Numbered from the stretch's first letter, positions 1-10,529 are shown. The stretch is 64,000 bases of DNA from Allobosea sp. BH3 (GCF_025499465.1 NZ_JAIMCA010000003.1:682001-746000), one strand, 5' to 3'. Notes: generated by a model not told the origin, from the letters alone. Program-made: numbers and translations.

Positions 1-1590
1 CGCGTTGCGCAGCGCCTCCGGGTCACGGCGGCGGGCCTTCGGAATATTATCGAGCAGGTCGGCGACGGTGTCCGCAACGTACTCGTCGAAATCGGTGCCG
101 TCGCGGGTGCGCGGCGGCAGGCCGAGCACGGCGATCTCCGGCTCGCCTGCGATGCTACCCTTCTCGTCGACCGCGACCGCGATCGAGACGATGCCCGCAA
201 AGGAGAGGCGCCGGCGCTCCTGCACCGTCTTCTCCAGCGCGTTCACCAGCAGGGCGCCATCCTGATAGAGCCGGCCATGCGGGACCTCGTCGATCTTGGA
301 GGCGCCTGCGGCCCCGATCGCGACGACGTCGCCATTGCCGGCGCGCAGCACGTGCTTGACGCCGAGGTTGCGGGCGAAATGCTCATGCTCGGCCAGATGC
401 AGGTCCTCGCCATGGGCGGGGATCGCGATCTGCGGCTTCAGCCAGCCATAGAGCCTGGCCATCTCCTCGCGGCGCGGATGGCCGGAGACATGGACCAGAT
501 GGGTGCGGTCTGTGATGATCTCGATATTGTCCCGCGCCAGGGCGTTGTGGATGTTGCCGACCGACTTCTCGTTGCCGGGAATGGTGCGCGAGGAGAAGAT
601 CACGCGGTCGCCCGGCGACAGCGCGATCTCGGGGTGATCGTCCGCAGCAATGCGGGAAAGCGCCGCGCGCGGCTCGCCCTGGCTGCCGGTGAGCAGCGCC
701 ACGACCTTGTCGCGCGGCAGGTAGCCATAGGCGTCGACAGGCCGGAAGGGCGGGATGCCGTCGAGATAGCCGCATTCGCGCGCAACATCGATGACGCGCT
801 CCATGGCGCGGCCCACGACCACGACATCGCGGTCATTCGCCATCGCGGCCTCCGCCACGGCGCGAAGCCGCGCGACGTTGGAAGCGAAAGTGGTCACGGC
901 GACGCGGCCCGGCGCCGAGGCCACCAGCTCCTTCAGCTTGGCGGCGACGTCGGCCTCGCTCGGGCTCGTGCCGTCGCGCATGACGTTGGTCGAATCACAG
1001 ACGATCGCGAGCACGCCCTCGTCGCCGAGCTCACGCAGGCGCTTCTCGTCGGTGGGCAGGCCGACACGCGGCGTGGGGTCGATCTTCCAGTCGCCGGTAT
1101 GGACGACGAGGCCGGCCGGCGTGCGGATCGCAAGCGCGTTCGATTCCGGGATGGAGTGGGCGACCGGCACGAACTCGATGTCGAAGGGGCCGAGCGTGAT
1201 GCGCCCGCCCTGCGGCACGCCGTTGATCTCGACCTTGGGCGCGCCCGGCTCCCCGAGACGGCGGGTGGCCAGGAGGCCTGCGGCGAAGCGCGTGCAGTAG
1301 ACCGGCGCGCGCAAGGACGGCCAGAGCGCGGCGAGCGCGCCGATATGGTCCTCATGGGCATGGGTGATGACGATGCCCAGCAGGTTCGCGCGCTCCTCGA
1401 TGATATAGCGCAGGTCGGGCAGCACGATATCGATGCCCGGAGCCTCGGGCCCGGCAAAGGAGATGCCGCAATCGACCAGGATCCATTTTCGCCGCCCCTC
1501 GGGCCCGAAGCCGTAGAGCGCGGCGTTCATGCCGATCTCGCCGAGGCCACCGAGGGGAACGAAGACAAGCTGATCGCTGGAGCGGGTCAC
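1..1590 (-). CDS. rnj: Ribonuclease J (5' portion, runs off left edge)
   Basis: Metallo-beta-lactamase/beta-CASP ribonuclease that processes and degrades mRNA in the cytoplasm. 530 codons are present and the frame is open to base 1, so the C-terminus (about 25-30 residues if of usual length) lies outside the window. The zinc-binding motif HAHEDH is read on the minus strand at 1345-1362, about residue 77. The start is a GTG at 1588-1590: an in-frame TAA lies two codons upstream, and an AGGA Shine-Dalgarno sits about 6 nt before it. Its position downstream of nuo and birA is typical of Rhizobiales, where the coaX gene often found between birA and rnj is missing here. Assignment is secure from the motif and whole-length resemblance; whether it has 5' exonuclease activity cannot be read from sequence alone. 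Confidence 0.93.
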   Translation of the reverse strand, partial: MTRSSDQLVFVPLGGLGEIGMNAALYGFGPEGRRKWILVDCGISFAGPEAPGIDIVLPDLRYIIEERANLLGIVITHAHEDHIGALAALWPSLRAPVYCTRFAAGLLATRRLGEPGAPKVEINGVPQGGRITLGPFDIEFVPVAHSIPESNALAIRTPAGLVVHTGDWKIDPTPRVGLPTDEKRLRELGDEGVLAIVCDSTNVMRDGTSPSEADVAAKLKELVASAPGRVAVTTFASNVARLRAVAEAAMANDRDVVVVGRAMERVIDVARECGYLDGIPPFRPVDAYGYLPRDKVVALLTGSQGEPRAALSRIAADDHPEIALSPGDRVIFSSRTIPGNEKSVGNIHNALARDNIEIITDRTHLVHVSGHPRREEMARLYGWLKPQIAIPAHGEDLHLAEHEHFARNLGVKHVLRAGNGDVVAIGAAGASKIDEVPHGRLYQDGALLVNALEKTVQERRRLSFAGIVSIAVAVDEKGSIAGEPEIAVLGLPPRTRDGTDFDEYVADTVADLLDNIPKARRRDPEALRNA

Positions 1591-1678
1591 GAGTTATCCT
1601 GAAAGGCATGGATGCTGCCGGCGGCGCGCTCATCGCATCCCCGTCGCAACGTCCTGAAAGATGTTTCGGGAACGCGCG

Positions 1679-1719
1679 CCATCCCGGATGGAGCAAAGCC
1701 GAGCTGAGATCCGGGATGG
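1679..1719. repeat. Intergenic inverted repeat between birA and rnj
   Basis: Perfect 11-bp arms: CCATCCCGGAT at 1679-1689 and its reverse complement at 1709-1719, separated by 19 nt. It lies in the 199-bp gap between birA and rnj. It has no T-run, so it looks more like a palindromic intergenic element or an RNA-stabilising hairpin than a classical terminator. Nothing else recognisable is in this gap. Confidence 0.6.
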
Positions 1720-1789
1720 CCCGTGTTGGGCCGGAAATATCCCTTTAGCATGGTCCCGGCTGGGCAGGCCAGCAAGGCCGCTTGCAGCG

Positions 1790-2545
1790 TCAGCCTGTCC
1801 CGAAGAAAAGATCGCCCGCGTCGATCAGGCGGCGCCCGTTCTCGGCTTCGAGCTCGAGGCGCCCGGTCGGGTCGAGCCCGGCGAAGCGGCCTGAAAGCGG
1901 CCCTTCCGGCAGGCGGATCGTGATCGTCTCGCCGAGGAAGGCGGCGCGCTCGAGCCAGGCCGCCCGGATCGGGCCGAAGCCGCCGGGCTGCGACCAGATC
2001 TCGAAGCGCTTGGCCCAGGAATCGCTGAGCGCGAGCAGCATCGCCTCGACGCTCGCCTGCGGCGACGCAGCCTTGAGGAAGGTCGCCGGATAGGGCGTGT
2101 CCGAAGGGCAGGAGGCGATGTTGACGCCGCAGCCGAGGATAACGTTGAGCCGCCCTGCCCGGCTCTCACCCTCGAGCAGCAGCCCCGAGATCTTGGCGTT
2201 GCCGAGCAGCAGGTCGTTCGGCCATTTCAGCTTCAGCCCGGCGCCGGCAGGCCCGAGCACCCGGGAGGCCGCATCGTGCAGAGCCAAACCCGCGACGAAG
2301 CCGAGCTGCGGGGCGACCACCGGCTCGCAGGGGTCCTTCAGCAGAAGGCTGGCGTAGAGATTGCCGGGCGGCGAGCCCCATTGCCGGCCATGCCGGCCCC
2401 GGCCCGCATCCTGACTGCGGGCGACGATCCAGAGCTTGCCCGGCTCGCCCTGGTCGAGCGCGCGGCGGGCCTCCTCCATGGTGGAAGCGACCGCGTCGCG
2501 GACGATCAGCCGGTAGCCCGCGGCGCGGGCGGCTTCACCGAGCAT
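1790..2545 (-). CDS. birA: Biotin--[acetyl-CoA-carboxylase] ligase
   Basis: Activates biotin as biotinyl-AMP and attaches it to the carrier lysine of biotin-dependent carboxylases. 251 aa. The adenylate-binding motif GRGRHGR is at residues 48-54, KWPND at 106-110, and KISGLLLEG follows shortly after. The protein starts directly with the catalytic domain and has no N-terminal helix-turn-helix. It is therefore a monofunctional ligase rather than the E. coli-type repressor. It is the gene after nuoN, separated by a palindromic repeat, and it probably shares the nuo transcript in part. The biotin-ligase placement after nuoN is common in Rhizobiales. Confidence 0.93.
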   Translation of the reverse strand: MLGEAARAAGYRLIVRDAVASTMEEARRALDQGEPGKLWIVARSQDAGRGRHGRQWGSPPGNLYASLLLKDPCEPVVAPQLGFVAGLALHDAASRVLGPAGAGLKLKWPNDLLLGNAKISGLLLEGESRAGRLNVILGCGVNIASCPSDTPYPATFLKAASPQASVEAMLLALSDSWAKRFEIWSQPGGFGPIRAAWLERAAFLGETITIRLPEGPLSGRFAGLDPTGRLELEAENGRRLIDAGDLFFGTG

Positions 2546-2555
2546 GGCACCGACC

Positions 2556-2644
2556 CGTCATTGTGAGAAGCGAAACGACGAAGCAATCCAGGGGCGGCAG
2601 AGTTCCATCTCCACCTGGATTGCTTCGCTGCGCTCGCGATGACG
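2556..2644. repeat. Palindromic intergenic element (CGTCATTG...AAGCAATCCAGG type)
   Basis: Imperfect inverted repeat filling the nuoN-birA gap. The left arm runs 2556-2592 (begins CGTCATTGTGAG, ends AAGCAATCCAGG). The right arm runs 2614-2644 and is the reverse complement of a CGTCATCGCGAGCGCAGCG...CCAGG version. The CGAAGCAATCCAGG half is perfect on both sides. The motif resembles the dispersed palindromes I know from Rhizobiales intergenic regions; that family assignment is from memory, while the inverted repeat is seen directly. Confidence 0.75.
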
Positions 2645-2649
2645 AAGGC

Positions 2650-4077
2650 TCAGAACAGCGACTTCGCCGCCGCGGCCGCCGAATCGAACAGCGGCGCCGG
2701 CACGAGCGAGAGCGCCAGCACGAAGATGGTCGACAGCAGGAGGACGGCGCGCACGCCATAATCCGCCTTCTCGAAGGCCGGCTTCGGCTCGTCGAAATAC
2801 ATCACCTTGACCAGACGGAGATAGTAATAGGCGCCGACAACGCTGGTCAGCACGCCGACGACGGCGAGCACGTAGAGCTTGGCGTTGATCGCGGCCAGGA
2901 AGACGTACCACTTCGCCCAGAAGCCGGCGAGCGGCGGGATGCCGGCGAGCGAGAACATCATCATCGCCATCGCGAAGGCCATCCACCCATTGGTGCGGGA
3001 CAGCCCGGCCAGCTCCGAGATGTCCTCGACCAGCTTGCCGTCGCGGCGCATCATCAGCACGCAGGCGAAGGCGGCGAGCGTCGTGGCGAGATAGATCGCC
3101 ATATAGGTCATCACGCCCTGGACGCCATCGGCCGTGCCGGCGGCGAGGCCGACCAGCGCGTAGCCCATGTTGGCGATCGAGGAATAGGCGAGCAGGCGCT
3201 TGATGTTGCGCTGGCCGATCGCGGCGAAGGCGCCGAGCGCCATGGAGGCGATCGAGATGAAGACGATGATCTGGCGCCAGTCATGGATCGCGCCCGGGAA
3301 CGCGCCGACGAAGACTCGGATGACCATGGCCATGGCAGCCATCTTGGGCGCCGAGGCGAAGAAGGCCGCGACCGGGGTCGGCGCGCCCTCATAGACGTCC
3401 GGCGTCCACATATGGAACGGCACGGCCGAGATCTTGAAGGCGAGGCCGGCGGCGATGAAGACGATGCCGAAGATGAGCCCGAGGCCGGCATGGCCGCCGG
3501 CCGTCGCCGCGGCGATGCCGGGGAAGGTGACGGTGCCCGTGAAGCCATAGACCAGCGAGCCGCCATAAAGCAGCATGCCGGAGGACAGCGCGCCGAGCAC
3601 GAAGTACTTGAGGCCCGCCTCGGTGGACTTGGCGTTGTCACGGTCAAAAGCGGCAACGACGTAGAGTGCCAGCGACTGCAGTTCGAGGCCGACATAGAGG
3701 CTGATGAGATCATTGGCCGAGATCATCATCATCATGCCGATGGTCGACAGCACGACGAGGATCGGGAACTCGAAACGCATCGAGCCCTCGCGCCGGAGCG
3801 TATCGGCGGAAAGCAGGATGGCGGCGCCCGCGCCGATCAGCGTCAGCACCTTCATGAAGCGGGCGAAGCCGTCGACGATGAAGCCGTTGTTGAAGGTGAC
3901 GAGGGTGCCGGTGCCTGAAACAGTGAGGACCAGCGCAACCACCAGGAGCAGCAGTGTCAGCCCCTCCAGCAGTCGGGTTGAACGCTCGCCCTGCACGGCG
4001 CCGATCAGCACCATGGCGATGGCGCCGAGCGCCAGGACGATTTCCGGCAGGGCCGGGCCGAGAGCGGGCAGAGCCAT
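2650..4077 (-). CDS. nuoN: NADH-quinone oxidoreductase subunit N
   Basis: Antiporter-like proton-pumping membrane subunit of respiratory complex I, in the cytoplasmic membrane. 475 aa, the usual length, with about 14 hydrophobic segments throughout. Conserved features include a [16 protein letters not shown] stretch and the [14 protein letters not shown] region that carries the discontinuous helix and charged residues of the proton half-channel. It is the last nuo gene, 9 bp downstream of nuoM. Assignment is secure from similarity across the full length. Confidence 0.97.
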   Translation of the reverse strand: MALPALGPALPEIVLALGAIAMVLIGAVQGERSTRLLEGLTLLLLVVALVLTVSGTGTLVTFNNGFIVDGFARFMKVLTLIGAGAAILLSADTLRREGSMRFEFPILVVLSTIGMMMMISANDLISLYVGLELQSLALYVVAAFDRDNAKSTEAGLKYFVLGALSSGMLLYGGSLVYGFTGTVTFPGIAAATAGGHAGLGLIFGIVFIAAGLAFKISAVPFHMWTPDVYEGAPTPVAAFFASAPKMAAMAMVIRVFVGAFPGAIHDWRQIIVFISIASMALGAFAAIGQRNIKRLLAYSSIANMGYALVGLAAGTADGVQGVMTYMAIYLATTLAAFACVLMMRRDGKLVEDISELAGLSRTNGWMAFAMAMMMFSLAGIPPLAGFWAKWYVFLAAINAKLYVLAVVGVLTSVVGAYYYLRLVKVMYFDEPKPAFEKADYGVRAVLLLSTIFVLALSLVPAPLFDSAAAAAKSLF

Positions 4078-4086
4078 GACGAAACC

Positions 4087-5601
4087 TTACTGCACGGCCG
4101 CCACCGCCGTCTTCGCGGCGGTGAGAGCGGCCTGATAGTTCTTGATCAGCGCTTCGGTCGGCGCCGCGAAGGCGTCGAGGATCGTGTGCGGCTGCACGCC
4201 GTACCAGATCGTCAGCAGGACGAGCGGCACGAGGATCGCAATCTCGCGGCCGTTGAGGTCCTTGATGTCCTTGAGCTCGGGCTTGACCAGCTCGCCGAAG
4301 ACGACGCGGCGATAGAGCCAGAGCGCATAGGCCGCCGAGAGGATGACGCCGGAGGTGGCGATGAAGGCCACCCAGGGATTGGCGCGGAAGGCGCCGAGCA
4401 GCGTCAGGAACTCGCCGACGAAGCCGGCCGTGCCCGGCAGGCCGACATTGGCCATGGTGAAGACCATGAAGATCACGGCGTAGATCGGCATGCGGTTCAC
4501 GAGCCCGCCATAGGCGGCGATCTCACGGGTGTGCATGCGGTCATAGATCACGCCGACGCAGAGGAAGAGCGCGCCGGAGACGAGGCCATGGCTCATCATC
4601 TGGAACATCGCGCCCTGAACGCCCTGCGGCGTCAGGGTGAAGAGGCCCATGGTGACGAAGCCCATATGGGCGACGGAGGAGTAGGCAATCAGCTTCTTGA
4701 TGTCCTCCTGCATCAGCGCCACCAGCGAGGTGTAGACGATGGCGATGACGGAGAGCGCGAAGACCAGCGGCGCGAAGTACTCGGACGCCTCCGGGAACAT
4801 CGGGATCGAGAAGCGGATGAAGCCGTAGCCGCCCATCTTCAGCAGGATGGCCGCCAGGATGACGGAGCCGGCGGTCGGCGCCTCGACGTGCGCATCAGGA
4901 AGCCAGGTATGGACCGGCCACATCGGCATCTTCACCGCGAAGGAGGCGAAGAACGCGACCCAGAGCCACTTCTGCATCTCGGACGGGAACTTGTGGGCCA
5001 GCAGCGTCGGAATGTCGGTCGTGCCGGCGTTCCAGTACATCGCCATCACGGCGAGCAGCATCAGCACCGAGCCGAGCAGCGTGTAGAGGAAGAACTTGTA
5101 GGAGGCGTAGACGCGCCGCTTGCCGCCCCAGATGCCGATGATCAGGAACATCGGGATCAGGCCGGCCTCGAAGAACAGGTAGAACAGCACGAGGTCGAGC
5201 GATGCGAAGACGCCGATCATCAGCGTCTCCAGCACCAGGAAGGCGACCATGTATTCCGGCACGCGCTTCTCGACCGAGGTCCATGAGGCGAGGATGCAGA
5301 ACGGCATCAGGAAGGCCGTCAGCACGATGAACGGGAAAGAGAAACCGTCGACGCCGAGCTTGAACTTGATGGCCTCGGAGACCCAGGCGTGGGTCTCGAC
5401 CATCTGGAAGCCGGGATTGGCGGGGTCGAAACGGCCCCAGGCGAAGCAGGCAAGCACGAAGGTCAGCACCGTCGTGATCAGCGCCGCCCAGCGGGCGTTG
5501 GAGTCGACCGAGGCCTGATCGCCGCGCTGCGCCAGGATGAAGGCAGCGCCGACCAGCGGCAGGATCAGGAGACCGGCGAGGATACCGAAACCGAACATCA
5601 T
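4087..5601 (-). CDS. nuoM: NADH-quinone oxidoreductase subunit M
   Basis: Second large antiporter-like subunit of complex I, 504 aa, about 14 membrane helices. The signature [16 protein letters not shown] (discontinuous helix), the Lys in ILLKMGGYG and the helix [10 protein letters not shown] are all present. It sits one base downstream of nuoL and is certainly co-transcribed. Length and motifs are normal for the family. Confidence 0.97.
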   Translation of the reverse strand: MMFGFGILAGLLILPLVGAAFILAQRGDQASVDSNARWAALITTVLTFVLACFAWGRFDPANPGFQMVETHAWVSEAIKFKLGVDGFSFPFIVLTAFLMPFCILASWTSVEKRVPEYMVAFLVLETLMIGVFASLDLVLFYLFFEAGLIPMFLIIGIWGGKRRVYASYKFFLYTLLGSVLMLLAVMAMYWNAGTTDIPTLLAHKFPSEMQKWLWVAFFASFAVKMPMWPVHTWLPDAHVEAPTAGSVILAAILLKMGGYGFIRFSIPMFPEASEYFAPLVFALSVIAIVYTSLVALMQEDIKKLIAYSSVAHMGFVTMGLFTLTPQGVQGAMFQMMSHGLVSGALFLCVGVIYDRMHTREIAAYGGLVNRMPIYAVIFMVFTMANVGLPGTAGFVGEFLTLLGAFRANPWVAFIATSGVILSAAYALWLYRRVVFGELVKPELKDIKDLNGREIAILVPLVLLTIWYGVQPHTILDAFAAPTEALIKNYQAALTAAKTAVAAVQ

Positions 5602-5602
5602 C

Positions 5603-7636
5603 TCACCCGCGGGTCACAAGATACCAGGTCACGAGCCCGGCAACGCCGATCAGCATCGCGAAGGCATAGTGATAGAGATAGCCGGTCTGCAGCCGGACCA
5701 CCCGGTTGGTCACGTCGACCACCCGGGCCGAGACGCCATCCGGCCCAAAGCCGTCGATGACGAAGCCATCGCCCTTCTTCCAGAGGAAGCGGCCGAGCCA
5801 CTTCGACGGGCGCACGAACAGGAAGTCGTAGAGCTCGTCGAAGTACCACTTGTTGAGCAGGAACTGATAGAGCGCCGGGTTCGCGGCCGCGAGCTTGCCC
5901 GGAACCTCCGGCCAGCGGACATACATCAGGTAGGCCAGCACGAAACCGATCACCATCGCCACGAAGGGCGACCAGACGACCCATTTCGGCACCTCGTGCA
6001 TGGCGTGCAGGATGTGGTTGTCCTTGCCCATGAACAGCGCCGACTTCCAGAAATGCTCGAAGTCGTGGCCGATGAAGTATTCCTTGAAGGCATAGCCCGC
6101 GAAGATCGCGCCGATCGAGAGCACGACGAGCGGGATCAGCATCACCCACGGGCTCTCATGCGGCGTGTGATCATGGCCGTGGCCGTGATCGTCATGGCCG
6201 TGCGCGTGGTCGTCATGGCCGTGAGCGGCATGGGCATGGTCGTCGTGACCATGCGAACCATGACCGTGTGAATCATGGCCCCAGCGCGGCGCGCCCTCGA
6301 AGGTCATGAAATAGAGGCGCCAGGAGTAGAACGAGGTCATGCAGGCGGCAACGACCAGCAGCACGAAGGCATAGGACGAGGCGAAGCCGCCATGCGCCAC
6401 CGAGGCGTAGGCGCTCTCGATGATCGCGTCCTTCGAGAAGTAGCCGGCGAAGCCCGGGAAGCCGGTCAGCGCCAGCGTGCCGATGGTCATGGCCGCCGCC
6501 GTCAGCGGGATGTGCTTACGCAGCCCACCCATGTTCCGCATGTCCTGCTCGTGGTGCATCGCGTGGATGACGGAGCCGGCGCCGAGGAACAGCAGCGCCT
6601 TGAAGAAGGCGTGGGTGAACAGGTGGAAGATGCCGGCGCCGTAGTTGCCGACGCCGAGCGCGACGAACATGTAGCCGAGCTGCGAGCAGGTCGAATAGGC
6701 GATGACGCGCTTGATGTCGTTCTGCACGAGGCCGACCGTCGCCGCGAAGAAGGCGGTGGTGGCGCCGATGACGACGACGACCGTGAGCGCGACCGGCGCA
6801 TATTCGAAGACCGGCGACAGACGCGCCAGCATGAAGACGCCGGCGGTGACCATGGTCGCGGCATGGATGAGCGCGGAGACCGGGGTCGGGCCTTCCATCG
6901 CGTCCGGCAGCCAGGTGTGCAGCAGGAACTGCGCCGACTTGCCCATGGCGCCCATGAACAGCAGCAAACAGGTCAGCGTCAGCGCATTCCAGTCATAGCC
7001 GAGGAAGTGGAAGCTCTGGTTCACCAGTTCGCCGGCGCGCGGGAAGATCGCGTCGAAGGTGACCGAGCCGAACAGAACGAAGACGAGGAAGATGCCGAGC
7101 GAGAAGCCGAAATCGCCGACGCGATTGACGATGAAGGCCTTCATCGCCGCCGCATTGGCCGAGGGCTTCTGATACCAGAAGCCGATCAGCAGATAGGAGG
7201 CCAGGCCCACGCCTTCCCAGCCGAAGAACATCTGGACGAGATTGTCCGACGTGATCAGCATCAGCATCGCGAAGGTGAAGAGCGACAGATAGGCGAAGAA
7301 GCGCGGCCGGTGCGGATCCTCGTGCATGTAGCCGATCGAATAGAGGTGCACGAGCGAGGAGACGGTGTTGACCACCACCAGCATCACCGCCGTCAGCGTG
7401 TCGATGCGGAAGGCCCAGTCGACCTGCAATTCGCCCGAGGCGATCCAGCTCGCGATCTGCACGCGCGTGGTGCCATGGCCGAAGCCGACCTGGAACAAGG
7501 CGACCCAGGAGAGGACGGCCGAGACGAAGAGCAGCGAGGTCGTGACGATCTCGGAGCCGCGCGCGCCGATCAGCCGGCCGAACAGGCCGGCGATCAGGAA
7601 GCCGATCAGGGGGAGGAAGACGATCGCGTGATACAT
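5603..7636 (-). CDS. nuoL: NADH-quinone oxidoreductase subunit L, with His-rich loop
   Basis: Distal antiporter-like subunit of complex I with the long lateral helix. 677 aa from the ATG at 7634-7636 ([10 protein letters not shown]). A frame extending further upstream runs antisense-like through nuoK and was discarded. The motif [25 protein letters not shown] is intact. Between roughly residues 450 and 490 lies an aspartate/glycine/histidine repeat with 17 histidines in about 44 residues, built of [12 protein letters not shown] units, before the C-terminal helices. This loop may bind metal or may be a neutral low-complexity expansion. The nuoK-nuoL gap is 29 bp. Confidence 0.96.
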   Translation of the reverse strand: MYHAIVFLPLIGFLIAGLFGRLIGARGSEIVTTSLLFVSAVLSWVALFQVGFGHGTTRVQIASWIASGELQVDWAFRIDTLTAVMLVVVNTVSSLVHLYSIGYMHEDPHRPRFFAYLSLFTFAMLMLITSDNLVQMFFGWEGVGLASYLLIGFWYQKPSANAAAMKAFIVNRVGDFGFSLGIFLVFVLFGSVTFDAIFPRAGELVNQSFHFLGYDWNALTLTCLLLFMGAMGKSAQFLLHTWLPDAMEGPTPVSALIHAATMVTAGVFMLARLSPVFEYAPVALTVVVVIGATTAFFAATVGLVQNDIKRVIAYSTCSQLGYMFVALGVGNYGAGIFHLFTHAFFKALLFLGAGSVIHAMHHEQDMRNMGGLRKHIPLTAAAMTIGTLALTGFPGFAGYFSKDAIIESAYASVAHGGFASSYAFVLLVVAACMTSFYSWRLYFMTFEGAPRWGHDSHGHGSHGHDDHAHAAHGHDDHAHGHDDHGHGHDHTPHESPWVMLIPLVVLSIGAIFAGYAFKEYFIGHDFEHFWKSALFMGKDNHILHAMHEVPKWVVWSPFVAMVIGFVLAYLMYVRWPEVPGKLAAANPALYQFLLNKWYFDELYDFLFVRPSKWLGRFLWKKGDGFVIDGFGPDGVSARVVDVTNRVVRLQTGYLYHYAFAMLIGVAGLVTWYLVTRG

Positions 7637-7665
7637 GGGCGTGAGGTCCAGGCGCGTGGGCGCGC

Positions 7666-7974
7666 TCAGCCTTTCATCATGTTGATGTCTTCGACCGCGA
7701 TCGAGCCGCGGTTGCGGAAGTAGACGACGAGGATGGCGAGGCCGATGGCGGCCTCGGCCGCCGCCACCGTCAGCACCAGGAGCGCGAAGACCTGGCCGAC
7801 GATGTCGTTCATGAAGCTGGAGAACGCGACGAAGTTGATGTTGACCGAGAGCAGGATGAGCTCGACCGACATCAGGATGACGATGACGTTCTTGCGGTTG
7901 ATGAAGATGCCGAGCACGCCGAGCGTGAACAGGATGGCGCTGACGGCGAGATAATGGCCCAGTCCGATCGTCAT
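7666..7974 (-). CDS. nuoK: NADH-quinone oxidoreductase subunit K
   Basis: Small three-helix membrane subunit of complex I, 102 aa from the ATG at 7972-7974. It carries the conserved membrane glutamate in [12 protein letters not shown] and a second acidic residue in [11 protein letters not shown], both part of the proton path. The ATG overlaps the nuoJ stop by one base (TGATG), implying translational coupling. A GTG one codon upstream is also possible. Confidence 0.96.
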   Translation of the reverse strand: MTIGLGHYLAVSAILFTLGVLGIFINRKNVIVILMSVELILLSVNINFVAFSSFMNDIVGQVFALLVLTVAAAEAAIGLAILVVYFRNRGSIAVEDINMMKG

Positions 7975-8597
7975 CACGCCATCTCCTCCGGAACGCCGGC
8001 GCGCGAGGGTACCTGCTTGACCTCCATCGCCGCGTCCTTGGTGCGGGCGTTCTGGGTCGGAACATGCTGGCGCTTGATGCCGGTCCGCTCGCGCAGCGTC
8101 AGCACGATGGCGCCGATCATGGCGACGAGCAGCACGAGGCCGGCCGCCTGGAAGTAGTAGATGTACTGCGTGTAGAGCACGCGGCCGAGCGCCTCGGTGT
8201 TGGTGATGTTGCTCGGAATGGCCGCGACCGGCGCCTTGACGATCTGCGGATCGATGACCCAGGCGCCGACGACCAGCAGCAGCTCGACGGCGAAGATGAA
8301 GCCGATCAGCGCGCCGATCGGCAGGTAATTCAGGAAGCCCTGGCGGAACTCGGCGAAATCGACGTCGAGCATCATCACCACGAAGAGGAAGAGCACTGCG
8401 ACCGCGCCGACATAGACCACGACCAGCAGCATCGCGAGGAACTCGGCGCCGAGCAGCATGAAGAGCCCGGCCGCGTTGACGAAGGCCAGGATCAGATAGA
8501 GCACCGAATGCACAGGGTTGCGCGACGTCACCACCATGAAGGCGGACGCCAAGGTCACTCCTGCGAAGAGATAGAAGAAAGCCGCTGCGGCATTCAT
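7974..8597 (-). CDS. nuoJ: NADH-quinone oxidoreductase subunit J
   Basis: Five-helix membrane subunit of complex I, 207 aa. It has the characteristic pi-bulge helix region ([20 protein letters not shown]) and a polar C-terminal tail after the last helix. Its stop overlaps the nuoK start. The gap to the upstream gene nuoI is 138 bp, the longest inside the operon, and holds no convincing ORF. Confidence 0.96.
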   Translation of the reverse strand: MNAAAAFFYLFAGVTLASAFMVVTSRNPVHSVLYLILAFVNAAGLFMLLGAEFLAMLLVVVYVGAVAVLFLFVVMMLDVDFAEFRQGFLNYLPIGALIGFIFAVELLLVVGAWVIDPQIVKAPVAAIPSNITNTEALGRVLYTQYIYYFQAAGLVLLVAMIGAIVLTLRERTGIKRQHVPTQNARTKDAAMEVKQVPSRAGVPEEMA

Positions 8598-8735
8598 CTC
8601 GGCCAGCCCTTCCCGCCCCTTTTTGAAGCGGTCCTCGTTTGGTTCGTGCTCCGGGACTCAGGGAGCCCGAAGCAATTTGGAGCGTCTATAATCAGGCCCG
8701 CCGGACACGACAACCGCGTGGCAGGCGCCGCGATC

Positions 8736-9224
8736 TCAACGGTAAGGCGCGTCCATCGCGATGTTGCGCGCGATCTCGCGTTCCCAGCGCGCGCCGTTCG
8801 CGAGCAGCTTGTCCTTGTCGTAGAACAGCTCCTCGCGGGTTTCGGTCGCGAATTCGAAATTCGGCCCTTCGACGATGGCATCGACCGGGCAGGCCTCCTG
8901 GCAGAAGCCGCAGTAGATGCACTTGGTCATGTCGATGTCGTAGCGGGTAGTGCGGCGCGTGCCGTCGTTGCGGCGCGGGCCGGCCTCGATGGTGATGGCC
9001 TGCGCCGGGCAGATCGCCTCGCAGAGCTTGCAGGCGATGCAGCGCTCCTCGCCGTTCGGATAACGCCGCAGCGCATGCTCGCCGCGGAAACGCGGCGAGA
9101 GCTGCCCCTTCTCGAAGGGGTAGTTCAGCGTCGCCTTCGGCTTGAAGAAGTAGCGCATCGAGAGCCCGATGGCCCCGACGAACTCCTTCAGCAGCAGGCC
9201 CCTTGCGGCTTGCGCGGGTGACAT
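8736..9224 (-). CDS. nuoI: NADH-quinone oxidoreductase subunit I
   Basis: Ferredoxin-like subunit carrying clusters N6a and N6b in the quinone-proximal arm of complex I. 162 aa. Two complete 4Fe-4S motifs are visible: [12 protein letters not shown] and [12 protein letters not shown]. The N-terminal amphipathic helix and the [14 protein letters not shown] segment are typical of alphaproteobacterial and mitochondrial homologues (TYKY). Confidence 0.97.
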   Translation of the reverse strand: MSPAQAARGLLLKEFVGAIGLSMRYFFKPKATLNYPFEKGQLSPRFRGEHALRRYPNGEERCIACKLCEAICPAQAITIEAGPRRNDGTRRTTRYDIDMTKCIYCGFCQEACPVDAIVEGPNFEFATETREELFYDKDKLLANGARWEREIARNIAMDAPYR

Positions 9225-9243
9225 CGCCTTCGTCCTTCCATCC

Positions 9244-9480
9244 TCAGTCGAACAGCGTCCGACCGATCACGAAACCCAGGATCGGCATGAAGCCGATCGT
9301 CATCACAACCAGCACCGCCCGCAGGATGCGGATGCGGCGCTCGTAATCATCTTTCTCGGCCTGCGTCTCCGAGCGATCCGTGCGCCTCAGCGCCCCGATC
9401 ACCACGGCCGAGATCAGCCGGTATTCCAGCAGGCCGAGCCCGAAGCCGATCAGGGCGCCGAGCGGGCCGGCCCAACTCAT
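9244..9480 (-). CDS. Small two-helix membrane protein between nuoH and nuoI
   Basis: 78 aa from the ATG at 9478-9480, which overlaps the nuoH stop in an ATGA arrangement, so it is translationally coupled to nuoH. There is a hydrophobic N-terminal segment (about residues 4-28, [20 protein letters not shown]), a charged central loop rich in R, D and E (about 31-50), and a second helix (about 53-75). I do not recognise a named family. Its place inside the nuo operon suggests an accessory or assembly role in complex I, which is inference. Longer upstream starts would run inside nuoH and are unlikely. Confidence 0.75.
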   Translation of the reverse strand: MSWAGPLGALIGFGLGLLEYRLISAVVIGALRRTDRSETQAEKDDYERRIRILRAVLVVMTIGFMPILGFVIGRTLFD

Positions 9481-10529
9481 CCGTTCACCGGCCCCCAGCC
9501 CGTGATCTGCAGCACCAGCGCCACGATCACCACGCAGGCGAGCGAGAGCGGCAGGAAGACCTTCCAGCCCAGGCGCATCAGCTGGTCGTAGCGGTAGCGC
9601 GGCACGAAGGCCTTCACCAGCGCGAACATGAAGAACACGAAGCAGACCTTGAGCGCGAACCAGAACACGCCGGGCAGCCAGGTGAAAGGCGGCAGCGCGA
9701 CCGGGGGCGCCCAGCCGCCGAGGAAAAGGATCGTGGTCAGCGAGCACATGGTCATGATCGCCACGTATTCGCCGAGCATGAACAGCAGGTACGGCGTCGA
9801 GGAATACTCGACCATGAAGCCCGCCACGAGCTCCGACTCGGCTTCAGCCAGATCGAAGGGCGGCCGGTTCGTCTCGGCCAGCGCCGAGATGAAGAAGACC
9901 ACGAACATCGGGAAGAGCGGGATGAAGTACCAGTTCAGGATCGAGAGCCACGGCACGCCAAGCGCATGGGCAAGGCCGCGGGTCTGCTGCGCCTCGACGA
10001 CGGCCGACAGATTGAGCGAGCCGACGCAGAGCAGCACGGTGATGATGACGAAGCCGATCGAGACTTCGTAGGACACCATCTGCGCCGCCGAGCGCAGCGC
10101 GCTCATGAAGGGGTACTTCGAGTTCGAGGCCCAGCCGGCCATGATGATGCCGTAGACGCCCAGCGAGGAGATCGCGAGGATGTAGAGCACGCCGACATTG
10201 ATGTCGGCGATCGCCCAGCCTTCCGCCACCGGGATCACCGCCCAAGCGCCGAGCGCCAGCAGGCAGGAGATGAACGGCGCCAGCAGGAAGATGCCCTTGT
10301 TGGCGCCGGACGGGATGATCGGCTCCTTGAGCGCGAACTTGATCAGGTCCGCGAAGCTCTGGAACAGGCCCCAGGGACCGACGACGTTCGGGCCGCGGCG
10401 AAGCTGCACCGCCGCCCAGACCTTGCGGTCGGCGAGCAGGATATAGGCGATGAAGACGAGCAGGCAGACCAGCAGCAGCAGGCTCTTGCCGAGGATGATC
10501 GCGAGATCGAGGACGAGGTCCCAGTTCAT
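9477..10529 (-). CDS. nuoH: NADH-quinone oxidoreductase subunit H
   Basis: Membrane subunit that, with NuoB and NuoD, forms the quinone-binding chamber of complex I. 350 aa with about 8 helices. Conserved stretches include [18 protein letters not shown], the acidic loop [19 protein letters not shown], and the [16 protein letters not shown] helix. It lies 6 bp downstream of nuoG. Confidence 0.97.
   Translation of the reverse strand: MNWDLVLDLAIILGKSLLLLVCLLVFIAYILLADRKVWAAVQLRRGPNVVGPWGLFQSFADLIKFALKEPIIPSGANKGIFLLAPFISCLLALGAWAVIPVAEGWAIADINVGVLYILAISSLGVYGIIMAGWASNSKYPFMSALRSAAQMVSYEVSIGFVIITVLLCVGSLNLSAVVEAQQTRGLAHALGVPWLSILNWYFIPLFPMFVVFFISALAETNRPPFDLAEAESELVAGFMVEYSSTPYLLFMLGEYVAIMTMCSLTTILFLGGWAPPVALPPFTWLPGVFWFALKVCFVFFMFALVKAFVPRYRYDQLMRLGWKVFLPLSLACVVIVALVLQITGWGPVNG

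Noticed and set aside
277..1602. Long plus-strand open frame of 441 codons
   Set aside because: Antisense to rnj, which has a clear HAHEDH motif. The translation is Arg/Asp/Ala-rich with no family features, as expected from GC-rich shadow frames.
1587..1775. 62-codon minus-strand frame between birA and rnj
   Set aside because: It spans the 11-bp inverted repeat and overlaps the rnj start; no domain and no ribosome-binding site.
2563..3918. Plus-strand open frame of 451 codons opposite nuoN
   Set aside because: Shadow frame of nuoN; low-complexity Asp/Arg/His composition and no recognisable domain.
6170..6290. CRISPR-like short direct repeats
   Set aside because: The repeated CATGGCCGTG/HGHD units are in-frame codons of the NuoL His-rich loop; no spacers.
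6275..7723. Plus-strand open frame of 482 codons opposite nuoL
   Set aside because: Shadow of nuoL with the same shadow composition.
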